From Lethocerus indicus (lineage: Eukaryota > Arthropoda > Insecta > Hemiptera > Belostomatidae), in NCBI GenBank assembly GCA_019843655.1, contig JACDQD010000006.1, positions 744,001 through 808,000 of the forward strand: a stretch of DNA of 64,000 bases, given 5' to 3'. Each line of letters starts with the position of its first letter. Position 1 is the first letter of the stretch. The notes under the pieces are model-generated. The model saw only the letters and a list, made by a program, of their open reading frames with translations, ran no database searches and was not told the origin of the DNA. A program made the translations under genes and the position numbers. Below, in pieces: positions 24,801 to 37,193 of the stretch.

Positions 24801-26200
24801 CAAAATCAACCCAAAATGGAGTTTTTGGCACCAAACTTTTTAGATCCACCTCCATTTTTTGTAACTTGTGTGGATGCAGTTTTATGGGCAAATTTGACGA
24901 AATTTTTAAAAAATTGGAAAATTTCCAAAAATGCGAGCCTAAAAGCAAGTGTAACTCACTTTTGTACAAAAATTTGGTAGGGAATATGCAAATTCTTAAT
25001 ATATTTTAAAAAATTTTCATATTTTTAGTCCTCAAATAACGGTTTTAGACAGTCGACCCATATGGGCAAATTCTGATTGATATTTTGAAAATTTCGTTTT
25101 TTACCCATGAAATTTTGATTTTTAGTTTTACAGTGTAACTTGTGGTGGAATATGGGCAAATTCTGACGACATTTTTGAAAAATCGAAAATTTTCGATTTT
25201 TAGCTCTTTTACTGTAACTCACTTTTGTACACTTGTGAAAGGGCAAATTCTGAAATTCTGATTTTTTGAAATAATCGAATTTTCGGATTTTAGCCTCCTT
25301 AGAAGTGTAACTCCATCGACCCACTTGTGGTGAAATAGGCAAATTCTGACGATATTTTGAAAAATCGAAAATTTTCGATTTTTTAGCTCTTTTAGGGGCA
25401 AGTGTAACACTTTGACCCATGCGTGTTTTTAGACATTTTGAAAAATCGAAAATTTTCGATTTTTAGCAAGTGTAACTCACTTTTGTACACTTGTGGTGGA
25501 ATACAAATGCGGTTTTCGATAGCCTCCTTTTAGGGCAAAAATAGCATCACTTTTGTAACAGTTTTAGCACCAAATGCGCAAATTTGACGATTTTTGACTA
25601 AAAATCGATTCTAAAATTTTTAGCTCTCTTTTAGACCAAAATGCGGTCACTTTGTACACTTGTGGTGGGAATATGGGCAAATTCTGAAAATCGACATAAA
25701 AATGAAAGGGGCAATCGAACTTGTGGTGGGAATGCGCGATTCGTCATTTTCGATTTTTAGACTCAAAAGTTTAATATGGGCAAATTCTGACGATATTTTG
25801 AAAAATCGAAAATTTTCGATTTTTAGCACTAGACCCAAATTGACCTTACAACACTTGTGGTGGGAATTTGCATTCCGAAAATCAATTTTGATTTTTAGCT
25901 CCTTTGGCAATTTTCGGGAACCCTATGATTAAAATATTTTTAGCTCTATGTTTTTAGGACTAACTCAAATGCGGTGTGGTATTTTTGGGACTATGGGCAA
26001 CTTTTGTATTGTGGTGTGAATATGGGCAAATTCTGACGTTTTTGAGACAATCAACCGAAAATGCTTCGTTTTAGCTCTCTCCTTTAGGGGCCCTAAGTGT
26101 AACTCAACTTTTTACACGTAAAATGAATATGAATATGGGCAAATTCTGGGAAAATATGGGCAAATTCTGACGACATTTTGAAACAATCGAATATGGGCAA
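24801..26200. repeat. scrambled mosaic of the two satellites
   Basis: Short pieces of both families alternate below the length of a full monomer, for example ACTCACTTTTGTAC next to AAATGCGGTTTTCG. No regular period survives. Confidence 0.8.
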
Positions 26201-28260
26201 ATCAAAAATTTTTAGCTTTTGTAACTCACTTTTGTATTTGTGGGTGAATATGGGCAAATGACGACATTTTTGAAAATCGAAAATTTTCGATTTTTAGCAG
26301 GGGCAAGTTTAGGGGCTCAAGTATTGTGAATATGGGCAAATTCTGACGACATTTGAAAAATTTTGAAAATCGAAAATTTTCGATTTTTAGCTCTTTTAGG
26401 GGCAAGTGTAACTCACTTTTGTACACTTGTGGTGTGAATATGGGCAAATTCTGACGACATTTTTGAAAAATCGAAAATTTTCGATTTTTTAGCTCTCCTT
26501 TTAGGGGCAAGTGTAACTCACTTTTGTACACTTGTGGTGGGAATATGGGCAAATTCTGGCGACATTTTTGAAAAATCGAAAATTTTCGATTTTTTAGCTC
26601 TCCTTTTAGGGGCAAGTGTAACTCACTTTTGTACACTTGTGGTGGGAATATGGGCAAATTCTGACGACATTTTTGAAAAATCGAAAATTTTCGATTTTTT
26701 AGCTCTCCAAAATCATGGTGGGAATATGGGCTTCTGACGATTTTGAGGGGCAAGTGTAACTCACTTTTGTACACTTGTGGTGAATATGGGCAAATTCTGA
26801 CGACATTTTTGAAAAATCGAAAATTTTCGATTTTTTAGCTCTCCTTTTAGGGGCAAGTGTAACTCACTTTTGTACACTTGTGGTGGAATTGTGGGGGAAT
26901 ATGGGCAAATTCTGGCGTACTTTTTTGAAAAATCGAAAATTTTCGATTTTTAGCTCTCCTTTAGGGGCAAGTGTAACTCACTTTGTACATTTGCTGACGA
27001 CATTTTGAAAAACGAAAATTTCGATTTTTAGCTCCTTTAGGGGCAAGTGTAACTCACTTTTGTACACTTGTGGTGAATATGGGCAAATTCTGACGATTTT
27101 TTGAAAAATCGATTTTTGAAAAATCGAAAATTTTCGATTTTTAGCTCTCCTTTAGGGCAAGTGTAGGGGCAAGTGTAACTCACTTTTGTACACTTGTGGT
27201 ATAAATATGGGCAAATTCTGACGACATTTTTGAAAAATCGAAAATTTTCGATTTTTAGCTCTCCTTTTAGGGGCAAGTGTAACTCACTTTTGTACACTTG
27301 TGGTGGGAATATGGGCAAATTCTGACGACATTTTTGAAAAATCGAAAATTTTCGATTTTTTAGCTCTCCTTTTAGGGGCAAGTGTAACTCACTTTTGTAC
27401 ACTTGTGGTGTGAATATGGGCAAATTCTGACGACATTTTGAAAAATCGAAATTTTAGATTTTTAGCTCTCCTTTAGGGGCAAGTGTAACTCACTTTTGTA
27501 CACTTGTGGTGGGAATATGGGTAAATTTTGCGACATTTTTGAAAAATCGAAAATTTTCGATTTTTTAGCTCTCCTTTTAGGGGCAAGTGTAACTCACTTT
27601 TGTACACTTGTGGTGTGAATATGGGCAAATTCTGACGACATTTTTGAAAAATCGAAAATTTTCGATTTTTTAGCTCTCTTACAAGGGCAAGTTTAGGGCA
27701 AGTGTAACTTTTCACTTTTGTACACTTGTGGTGTGAATATGGGCAAATTCTGCGACGACATTTTTGAAAAATCGAAAATTTTCGATTTTTACCTCTCTTT
27801 TACAAGGGCAAGTTTAGGGCAAGTGTAACTTTTCACTTTTGTACACTTGTGGTGTGAATATGGGCAAATTCTGCGACGACATTTTTGAAAAATCGAAAAT
27901 TTTCGATTTTTAGCTCCTAGGGGCAAGGGCAAGTGTAACTCACTTTTGTACACTTGTGGTGTGGAATATGGGCAAATTCTGATGACGACATTTTGAAAAT
28001 CGAAAATTTTCGATTTTTAGCTCCTCTTTAGGGGCAAGTGTAACTCATTTGTACAATTTGTGGTGAATATGGGCAAATTTGACGACATTGAAAATCGATT
28101 TTCATGACAGAAAATTTCGAAAATGTGGGAAATTCGACTAGCTCTCTTTAGGGCAAGTGTAACTCACTGTAACTAGGAAATACATCATTTCGTACACTGT
28201 TGGGGGCAAATTCTGACGATTTTTGAAAAATCGAAAATTTTCGCAAACGTATCGATCTAG
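26201..28260. repeat. 105-bp satellite array, block 3
   Basis: About 19 monomers, the most regular at 26380-26700 and 27200-27680. Between about 27660 and 27900 a longer higher-order variant occurs twice, with TTACAAGGGCAAGTTTAGGG inserted and CTGCGACGACA instead of CTGACGACA. Confidence 0.93.
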
Positions 28261-29390
28261 GAAATTTTTTAATTTGGATGTTTTGGGCTCAAAATCGGCA
28301 ACAAATGTTGTTTTTAAGCGCAAAATTGGCGTCAGTTTTAGGCCCAAAATCGGGCCAAAATATGGGGTTTTAGGCCCAAAATGCCGTATTTAGTCCCGAA
28401 ATTGAGATTTTATGCGCAATATTGCGGTTTTTAAAATACCCATCAAAGAGGTAGTTTATAGCGCAAAATCGGCGTAAGAATGCGGTTTTTAGCCCATAAT
28501 TCGGGCGAAAAATATGGATTTTGCCCAAAATTGCGGTTTTAGGCCCAAAATTAGGTTTTTATCGCAAAATCGGTTTAAAATGCGGCTTCTAGGCCAAAAC
28601 GGTCCAAAATGAGGTTATTAGACTCAAATATTTGTGCGGTTTTCGGACCAAAATCGGCCCAACAATGCGGTTTGTAGGCATAAAATCGGCCCAAAAATGC
28701 GGTTTTACGACAAAATATGTCCAAAAATGCGGTTTTTAGATCAAAAATCGGCCCAAAAATTCGGTTTTTTGGCCCAAAAATTAGGGTTTTTTTGCCCAAA
28801 ATCGGACCAACAATGTGTATTTTAGTCCCCAATATGAGGTTTTTAGGCGAAAAAATGGCAGAAAAATGTTTTTAGACCAAAAATCAGCCCAAAAATGCGT
28901 TTTTTGTGCCCAAAAATACGGATTTTAGACCAAAAAATGGGGCTTTTAGGCCCAAAATCTGCCCAAAAATGCTGTTTTAGGACCAAAAATTCGGTTTTTA
29001 AACCCAAAATTTGCTCAAAAATGCGATTTTTTGGCCTAAATATGAAGATTTTAGGCGCAAAATCGGCCAAAAATGCGGTTTTTAGTCCCAAAAATACAGT
29101 TTTTTGTCCAAAAATTCGGTTTTTAGGCCCAAAATCGGTTCAAAATGCGGTTTTTAGGCCCCAAATCGGTCCAAAATGCTGCTTTTAGACCCAAAATGAG
29201 TTATTTAGGCCGAAAATCGGAAAAAGTACGGTTTGTAGGCCCAAAATGGGTTTAAGGGGAAAAAATGGGCCGAAAGGTTCTAGGGCCCAAAACCGCAAAG
29301 TAATATTGTATTTAGGGCCAAAATGCAGTATTTTTCATAAGATCGTCCCAAAATACGGGTTTTAGGCGCAAAATCGGACCAGAAATTATA
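28261..29390. repeat. 32-bp satellite array, block 5
   Basis: Diverged 32-bp units of the GGCCC/CGGCCC type (AAATGCGGTTTTTAGTCCCA and relatives). It ends in AATGCAGTATTTTTCATAAG, the start of a flank shared with 30850 and 33505. Confidence 0.88.
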
Positions 29391-30305
29391 TGACATTTTT
29401 TCATTTATTACGCAACTCGACAAGTTTCGTCCGTTCTGGCTTTATATTTTACAGGTGAGAACTATAAAAGTTCTGTAAGCACAGACTGAAGTTGTGGCGG
29501 AAATCTGGAATGAACAAAGGTGTATATTTTCTCCAGTGCTTTTCCAGGCGTTCCAGTAAAGAAAGACTTTACCAGTCCGATTGCGCGATATTGCGACATC
29601 AATTTTTTTTTTTCTTTATCTAAATCCGCCTTTAGTCGACCGACCGCAAACTTTCTTCTTCGCCTCTGTACAAAAAACCGAAATCGCCGATCGGATTATG
29701 AAATTGAGCCGTTTCCGAGAAGTTTCTGGAGCGTATTTATCCGGTCGGTAATCGGCTGGAATTTGCCGATCGATTGAATCCATCAATCGAAACTACGGCG
29801 AAATGTGAACGCGTTTTTTTTTTTTCGGTTCTTCTCTTGATTTTCAACCGGCCCAAGTTTCGTTGTACGCCGCGTTTTCAACGTTCTCGGCCGGTGAACT
29901 TTCACGAAGTGAACTTGAAACACTTTCACTGTCCGACGCGCGAAAGCCGGAATCGAAACCGGCCGCTCATCGCACCGCGTTAACCGCATTCCGGTTTTTT
30001 TTTCCTTTTTCTTTTCCTCCAGTTATGACATTCACCGCGCAACCGCGCTATTATTACTATTATACAATTTCTCGAGATTACGTACATTGAGTTTATTATA
30101 ACTTTCCGTTTCCGGACGTGTATATTGTGTGGTTTTTGTTTCCTCTAATGATCCGTTCGAGACTTCATTTCCGTATACAGCCGTGAAAACTTTCCAAATA
30201 GACGTCTGTATGCCCTCGACGATACCGTATAATTTGCCATTTAGGAAAGAAATATTTATGTATCTTCTATGTATCGAGTTTACGATATCAAGAAAAACTA
30301 CGTCC
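29391..30305. other. non-coding spacer
   Basis: The first about 130 bases (AAGTTTCGTCCGTTCTGGCT, TATATTTTACAGG, GCGGAAATCTGGAATGAAC) match the flank also seen at 33640-33735. The rest shows no recognisable gene. Confidence 0.45.
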
Positions 30306-30376
30306 GGTATTGTTGAAAGCGGCAGCGTTGTTGAAACCCGTGGCGTTGTTGAAACTGGTATCGTTGTTGAATACTA
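30306..30376. repeat. short 18-bp tandem repeat
   Basis: About four imperfect units of GTTGTTGAAACCGGTAGC type, immediately before 32-bp satellite-like sequence. Confidence 0.7.
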
Positions 30377-30384
30377 AATGGAGA

Positions 30385-31197
30385 TTATTAGGCCCAAAAT
30401 GGGTAGGCGTCAAAACGGCCCAAAATTTGGCTTTTAGGGCCAAAATCGGCCAAATTGAAAAAATGGTATTTGGCGGTTTTAGGGAAAACGGCCAAGAAAT
30501 CGGTTTTAGCAAGCGAAAAAAATTGGTTTTTAGGCTGCGGTTGGCGCAGAGGCAAAATCGAGCAAGAGATGCGTTTCTAGGCCCAAAACGAAAAAGAAAT
30601 GCGGTTCTTTGGCGCAAAATCGGCAATAAAATATGGTATTTAGGCTAAAAAACAAGCAATGGTTCGGTTTTTTAAAAATGGATTTTGAGGGCGAAAATCA
30701 CGGGCCAAAAAAGTCGCAAAAAATGGGGTTTTAAGGCGAAAATGGGCCAGAAATTGCGGTTCTTAGGCGGAAAATCGGCAAAAAAAATATGTTATTTAGG
30801 CCCAAAAATGGATTTTTTAGGGGGGGGGGGGAAATCGGTTCCGAAATGCAGTATTTTTCATAAAGTCGTCCCAAAAATGCGGTTTTTAAGCGCAAAATCG
30901 GACCAGAAATTATTGAAAAAGTGATTACAATTTTCATTCATTTCGTTGGTAACATTTCATCACTCTTAAGTACGCACTTGTTATCACAGAAATGTGGTTT
31001 TAAGGCGAAAAATGGGCCAGAAATTGTGGTTCTTAGGCGTAAAATTGGCCAACAAATACGTTGTTTAGGCCCGAAAATGGGGTTTTTAGGCGAAAAATGG
31101 GATTTTTAGGCGAAAAATCGACTCCAGAATGCAGTATTTTCGAATGGAATCGTTCCAAAAATTTATTCGGTTTTTAGGCGCAAAATCGGACCGGATA
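30385..31197. repeat. 32-bp satellite, diverged block 6
   Basis: Low-identity units (GGCTTTTAGGGCCAAAATCG and similar). Within it, 30845-30985 is the shared flank GAAATGCAGTATTTTTCATA to TCACTCTTAAGTACGC; a truncated version is at 31130-31197. Confidence 0.8.
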
Positions 31198-31885
31198 TTA
31201 CATACTTTTTGAACAGGCCTTGTAGGGGAAGAATTTCGGGCGGAAAAATGGAAAGAAAGTCGGACGAAGAAATAATAATAAAATATAAGCCCGAAATAGC
31301 AACCGGTTCCTTGTTGTCAACGCGGGACGAGAGTGGAAGACCGATTGCGCAACGTTGCGCCATCCCAGCCTTGCCCTTAACTGAACAGCCCTGAATTCGA
31401 CTCGTTTTAAAATTGTCGCTCAAAATATTGTCGAAATTGGCGTCGAGATTGCGCAATTTACAGCACAGTTTTTGTCTCCGGCGGGAGACAAGACGTTGCT
31501 CGCGTTTAGTCGACGACCGGACTACAAATTGGCGGACTAACAATCGGAGAACGCCGTCTATAATTGCGTTATTATTGTTCTTCATTCCTTCGGCAACCGG
31601 CGTTTAGTTTCGCTAGCTCAGATTCGGTGGAAATTGACCGTTTTCCGACGATTTTTCTCACGGTCGACCGTCCTTCCTTTTTACAATACAATATAGTATT
31701 TTAAGGGGGGCCGAATACGCAACTGCTAATTGCACCAAAATTGTTGCAATTTATGCCTGGGTTTCGGTCTCTGCTTGGTCACGTTCTGCCCTAAGTGAAA
31801 ATCATCCTTCGGCCCTTATAGATGGGGCGAGAAAACGATCACAAGTCTCTATCGGAAAGTTAATTTCAAATTCTTTTGTCAATTG
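31198..31885. other. non-coding spacer
   Basis: No supported gene. A plus-strand open frame at 31209-31394 has no recognisable similarity. Two TTGCGCAA palindromes are present (about 31346 and 31449). Confidence 0.4.
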
Positions 31886-32680
31886 GCATTTTAAAATCCA
31901 ATTTTGGGCCTAAAAACAGAAGTTTTGGTCCGATTTTGCGCCTAAATACCTCATTTTTGGGCCGATTTTGAGCCTAACAACCTCGTTTATGGGCCTAAAA
32001 ACAGCATTTTTGGGCTGATTTTGCGCCTAAATACCTCATTTTGGGCCTAAAAACAGCATTTTCGGTCAGATTTTGGGCCTATACCCTCATTTTGGGGGGC
32101 CAAAACCTCGTATATGGGCAAAACAGCATTCTTTTGCGCCTCATTTTTGGTCGATTTTGCCTAAATACCTCATTTATGGGGCCTAAAACAGCATATTTTG
32201 CTCCTAAAAACACATTTTTTATCCGGGCCTAAATACCTATTCTGCGGTCATTTTCTTGATTTTTTGGTCCGATTTCGGGATTAAAAAACTCGTTTCTGGG
32301 CCTAAAACAGCATTTTTGGTCCGATTTTGCGCCTAAATACCTCATTTTTGGGCCGATTTTGAGCCTAACAACCTCGTTTATGGGCCTAAAAACAGCATTT
32401 TCGGGCTAATATCGCGCCTAAATACCTCATTTCGGGCCTAAAACAGCACTTTTTCGGTCAGATTTCGGGCCTAAATATCTCATTTTTGGGCCCAAAAACC
32501 GCATTTCTGGGGCTGATTTCGGGATTAAAAAAACTCGTTTCTGGGCCTAAAACAGCATTTTTGGTCCGATTTTGCGCCTAAATACCACATTTGTCGGCCT
32601 AAAAACCGCATTTTGGGGCCGATTTCTAGCCTAAAAACCTCATTTTGTGGGGCGATTTTGGCCTCATTTATGAAGTTATG
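31886..32680. repeat. 32-bp satellite, inverted block 7
   Basis: Units read GGGCCTAAAAACAGCATTTT, TTGGTCCGATTTTGCGCC, TAAATACCTCATTTTTGG: the reverse complement orientation of every other block. The higher-order period is about three units and is partly repeated (31900-32020 resembles 32300-32420). Confidence 0.88.
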
Positions 32681-32691
32681 ATGGCCGCTCG

Positions 32692-32852
32692 CCATCTTCA
32701 GTAGCGGTGTTAGTCAGTCACCTTTGAGTGGCACAGTGACACGGTGCAGTCTGAGGATGCCCAGAAAAACATCCAAAAGTGCCAACAGTGACCGCTACTG
32801 AAGATGGCGAACGGCCCCGAAACCTGTTCTGGCGAATGACCAAACCCTGTCG
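32692..32852. mobile_element. foldback element family A, copy 8
   Basis: GGCCGCTCGCCATCTTCAGT and ACTGAAGATGGCGAACGGCC bracket a loop with GGATGCCC..AAACATCC. It abuts the inverted satellite block. Confidence 0.75.
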
Positions 32853-33240
32853 GGTAATTCGGCCCGAATTGCGTTATAGGGAAAAACGCTCGGCGCGAAA
32901 AAACTAACGAATGTCGTAATAATTAACGTCATAAAAGCTAGGCTGTCGCAAATGAATTTCGTGTCAACGGAGAGAGCTCCATTGACATTATATATCCGGG
33001 GCACGGTCAACAACAATGACATTGGCATTGTTCGCGCCGAAACTGTCGAGGCCGAAATTCGGCCCGGGTGAAATCTCTGTCCCGTTTTGACGAAAACGAA
33101 ATCACTTTCCGTTTCCCCTGATTTTTTTGTAACGATTATAATTCATAAACCGGTTCGTCTGACCGCGCGCGAGAAAGGGAAAAGTGCGTTTATTTTGGCG
33201 CTTGCCAAAATAAAATTTGATTAAATAAAATTAAATAGAA
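32853..33240. other. non-coding spacer
   Basis: No gene or repeat family recognised. Confidence 0.4.
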
Positions 33241-33980
33241 ATGAAATGAGATTATTAGGCCCAAAAATGCGGTTTTAAGCGAAAACTGGCCCAAAAATGT
33301 GGCTTTTAGGCGCAGAATCGGCCAAGAAATGCGGTTCCTAGGCCCTAAAATGGAGTTCTTCGGCGCAAATTGGCCGAAGTCTGCCAAGAAAATGGGGTTT
33401 TAAGGCGAAAATTGGCCGGAAATGCGGTTTTAGGCGGAAAATCGGCAAAAAAATATGTTATTTAGGCCCAAAATGGATTTTTGGGGGAGAATGGCTCTGA
33501 AATGCAGTATTTTTCATAAAGTCGTCCCAAAATGCGGTTTTAGGCGCAAAATCGGACCGGAAATTATTGAAAAGAGATTACAATTTTCGTTCATTTCGTG
33601 CGCAACATTTCATCACTCTTAAGTACGCGCTTGTTATCAAGTTTCGTCGGTTTTGGTTTTATATTCTACAGATTGAGTCAGTCCAATAGTGAGAACTTTT
33701 AGAGAAGTTTTAGCGGAAATATGAAATAAACAAATGGGTAAACTAAACAAAATATTGTATATAGGCATTATTGGCTCCGAAAACCATTGGCTTTTAGGGC
33801 CAAAGTCGGCCAAGGAATGGGCCGTTTTGAGGCACAGAAATTGGGGGAGGTTTGAGGCGAAAATGGGTCAGAAATTGGGTTCTTGGGCGGAAAATCGGCA
33901 AAAAAAATATGTCATTTAGGCCCAAAATGGATTTTAGGGGTGGGGGGGAGAATCGGCTCCGAAATGCAGTATTTTTCATA
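33241..33980. repeat. 32-bp satellite, diverged block 8 with shared flank
   Basis: Diverged 32-bp units at 33255-33500 and 33780-33960, separated by the shared flank (GAAATGCAGTATTTTTCATA at about 33505, CTCTTAAGTACGCGCTTG, AGTTTCGTCGGTTTTGG, GAAATATGAAATAAACAAA). A second truncated flank start lies at 33960-33980. Confidence 0.8.
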
Positions 33981-34154
33981 CAACTCTCTATACTATAGTG
34001 TTTGAGAATAAATTACTACGGGCCCCACGTGTTGTGTGAACAATGAGAATATGGAGAAAGGAACATGACAGGGAGGATAACATAATAGTTCCGGATATGG
34101 AGAGTATCGGAGGGACTACTGAAGAACGGATTATTTGAATTGGTGCGGCCAAAT

Positions 34155-34348
34155 ATTAGGTGTAGACAATAGTAATCGTAAAATTGATAAGATGTATTTT
34201 GTGGTCTTGAGGAGTTCATCAAGGGGGGGAAAATGGAAAATTTGCCGGAAAAGTGGCCGGAGGAGAGTTGTCGATAATATCGATTTTTTTTAGCAAAATA
34301 AAACGAATTCCAAAATCAAAATGTCGTCTACTTTTGGGTTACCCCTAA
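34155..34348. mobile_element. family D miniature element, copy 2
   Basis: Left end TTAGGTGTAGACAATAGTAA, interior GATAAGATGTATTTTGTGGT, CTTGAGGAGTTCATCAAGGG, GTCGATAATATCG and right end CTACTTTTGGGTTACCCCTA match the complete copy at 54365. Confidence 0.7.
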
Positions 34349-34609
34349 ATATATCAACTTCGATATACGCGTTGCTTACTGAAATCCTTCAATTTTGCGC
34401 CGACGACTTCTTTCTTAAGCAAGAAACTCCCCCAATTGGCAAACTCGAGTCGGTCGGACGAAAACGAACAAACAAACAAACAAACAACTCGAATTCGAGG
34501 ACGAACAAACAAGGCGGAAAATGGACGCCTGTCAACTCTCCTGTTTGTTCTGGCCGGCCGAAAAAAATTTCTGGTCGGGGACTGAAATAAATTTAAAACC
34601 AAAAACGCG

Positions 34610-34862
34610 CAGCTATTGTGTCCCCGCCACTGAGGGCGACCGGCCGAAACCGGTCTAGAAAAAGACGCCGGTATTGAAAGGGGAAAGGGGCGAAAACCGT
34701 TTCAACGGAGCCCGGTTTTCGGCTGGTTTTCAAAACGGGGAAAAATCCTGAAAAATTGTTCAATATACCTGTTTTGTCGGTCTGCGAAAGGGTTGAATAA
34801 CACCGTAGATTTCGAGCGGTGTTCGGTCTTTTGCTCGAAAGTGACCACAACACCGCTACTTT
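34610..34862. mobile_element. two family A end fragments
   Basis: A right-arm fragment at 34625-34680 (GGCCGAAACCGGTCTAG) is followed by a left-arm end at 34764-34862 that starts ATACCTGTTTTGTCGGTCTG and runs into ACCGTAGATTTCGAG. Confidence 0.6.
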
Positions 34863-34970
34863 CAAACCCGTCTAGCTTGAAAAATAGTAGTGGTAGAGAC
34901 TTCAATTAGTCATGTCGTTGTTGAAAATTGTGCTTCTATTAGTCCTGAATAGTCAAACGTATCTTCAGTA

Positions 34971-35152
34971 GCGGTTAGTCAGTCACTGTCACTGTGCTGT
35001 CGTGTCTGTAGTGCATGGGGATGCCCGAAAAACATCCAAAGTGACTAACGAATGCAGCAGCGCAGCGCTACTGAAGACGGCGAGCGGCCGACAAACCGGT
35101 CGGCGAAAGAGGAAACAGGGCGAGAGGAGACGGAAACACACGAAATCTACTG
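34971..35152. mobile_element. foldback element family A, copy 9 (left arm truncated)
   Basis: ATCTTCAGTAGCGG opens the copy; the right arm reads GCTACTGAAGACGGCGAGCG, GACAAACCGGTC, GAGAGGAGACGGAAACACAC, GAAATCTAC. The loop holds GGATGCCCGAAAAACATCC. Confidence 0.75.
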
Positions 35153-36760
35153 TTTCTCTAATTGAATCTAAAAATGAACTATCATTGATAATAAGATTAT
35201 AAAAGTTACCCCTAATGACATGTGATACGTAGGACCTCAGTACTAATTAATTGTATTGGCCAGAAATTAGAAATTATTCCAAGACAGGACTAAGAACGTG
35301 AGAGGCGACTGAAAATTATTATATATAAATAATATATTATCGTCAGCCAATTGTTATATACAGCGTTGGAGATAATATTTATAGAAAATATTTGCAATAA
35401 CTTTTAGTGGTAATTATATTGTTAACAATAGACCGGCGAGATGAGACTGAAACACGCGTTTTTTTTTTCCACTGTACAATATTGATATTTGCTCAAGTGT
35501 AATCAACGTCAATACTGCAGGTTTAAGGCGTTCCGAGGACCTTTTATACTGTACAAAATAAAAAGTTATAAAATAATTTTATTGACTATGCAATCTGTAA
35601 GGCTGCAGTTTCATTCGACGAAATTTTTTCTTTTCTTTTTCAACGTTTCCGGGAATTAAATTGTCGCCCAGCGTCCGATAACACCGAATACGTACAATGA
35701 TAATTCTGTAAGGACATTATTATTATTTTATTTATTTTTTTTTCGCGCACGAGCAATCGACTATTGAGTACAATTAAAACTGCAATCGTTCGCCGAAGTG
35801 GTCAAGAAATTAAAGTTTTTTTTTTTTCGTTCCGTCCCAGAGAAAATGATACGGTTTCGATGATTAGCAATTGAATTTATTGCTGTTACAATTCAATTAC
35901 ACGGGTAATTCCGAAGATTGCGCAATTTAAATCTGCTTATTCGGCCTGCAGATTGACTTTCCAATTTTTTTTCAATCGTATAATTTTTACCTTGTGCCGC
36001 CAGTGAACGTCTAGAAGAACGTCTGGAACGTCTGGAACGTCTGGAACGTGCCGGAAAATTATTTCCGCGCGTCGGGCTTACCCTGAGAGTTGTTCAAACT
36101 TCCGAGGCAGACACGTCGGTGAACTCCGTCTTAAAATATATATATATATATATATATACATATACAACTAAAACGCCCAACAGCGGAACATTGTCAGTGC
36201 ACAGTGTACAGCGCAGACTGAAGAACTGACGGATAAGCGTACAAACTGACTCCTTAGATAGTCGTCATTGCGTCATCGCGTTATCAGCAACGGGACGGCT
36301 GCTCTTCTTATCAATATATCGCAACGAAACGTTGGAGCTGAATTATTAAGAGGGGGCGTTACAGTTGTCTACTGTATGCCCGGTGCATCATTGCGGTCGA
36401 AATTAACGAAAAAAAAAACGAAATTGAAACTTTTCTTTTTCTTTGAAATTTTTTCTTTTCTCAGCCCTTCAACCACCGACTGAATCGCGACAAAGTGGCG
36501 AAATGTGGTTCGTTTTTTTTCAGTGAAATATCTTCCCACTTTGTGCATAAAATTCAACACAAAACAAGAATATATATTCCGCCTAATCAGCTTCAATTTC
36601 CACTCGGAAATTCTGTTATCGCGAAAACGGAATACAAAGAAAATTTAAATCGTAAATCCCCGACGGTTTTTCTTAAGAACTCGTACATTCAGTACGAGAA
36701 TTTATATACATTAGACAACCTTGAAAATAAATATAAAATATTAATAATAAACTAATTTGA
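35153..36760. other. non-coding spacer upstream of the NRF-type exons
   Basis: The missing first exons of the membrane acyltransferase gene could lie here or further left, but none could be recognised. A decamer ACGTCTGGA is repeated four times at about 36007-36045 and a (TA)n run lies at 36138-36160. Confidence 0.4.
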
Positions 36761-36976
36761 TATACCTGTTTTGTGGTCCGCGAGCGGTTGGAATATACTG
36801 TAGGTTCGTGATGTCCGTCTGTCTCCTCTCGGTCTGTCGGCCGTTCGCCATCTTCAGTAGCGCCGTCTCGCTGTTCACTTTTCGGCACTTTGATATGTTT
36901 TTATGGGCCATCCCCACTGCCCACTGTCACTGTGCCACTTGTTGTTGAAAAATTGTGGCTACTGAAGATGGACTTT
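36761..36976. mobile_element. foldback element family A, copy 10 (subfamily with GTTGTTGAAAAATTG loop)
   Basis: It starts with the complete family end ATACCTGTTTTGTGGTCCGC, then GGTTGGAATATACTGTAG. The right arm stops at GGCTACTGAAGATGG, so it is truncated on the right. Confidence 0.75.
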
Positions 36977-37193
36977 TAGACGGAAGTTAAAATTTAAACA
37001 ATTTGTGATACATTTACAATTTTGGACCACTATACTTTTCCTTTCATCCAATTTCTAAGTATATAAATATTTATATATATAACACTTGATATATGCTGAC
37101 AATAATAAACTGTTTTATTTAATATTTCTACTGTAATAATGATGATATCCTGCGTGTTGGCAGTGTTCGATGAAACCAGTGTCTCATTTTCAG

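Noticed and set aside
18728..27715. Open frames with a 35-residue repeat (for example ELKNRKFSIFQKCRQNLPIF)
   Set aside because: They arise from the 105-bp satellite; frames break wherever a monomer loses a base and both strands are equally open.
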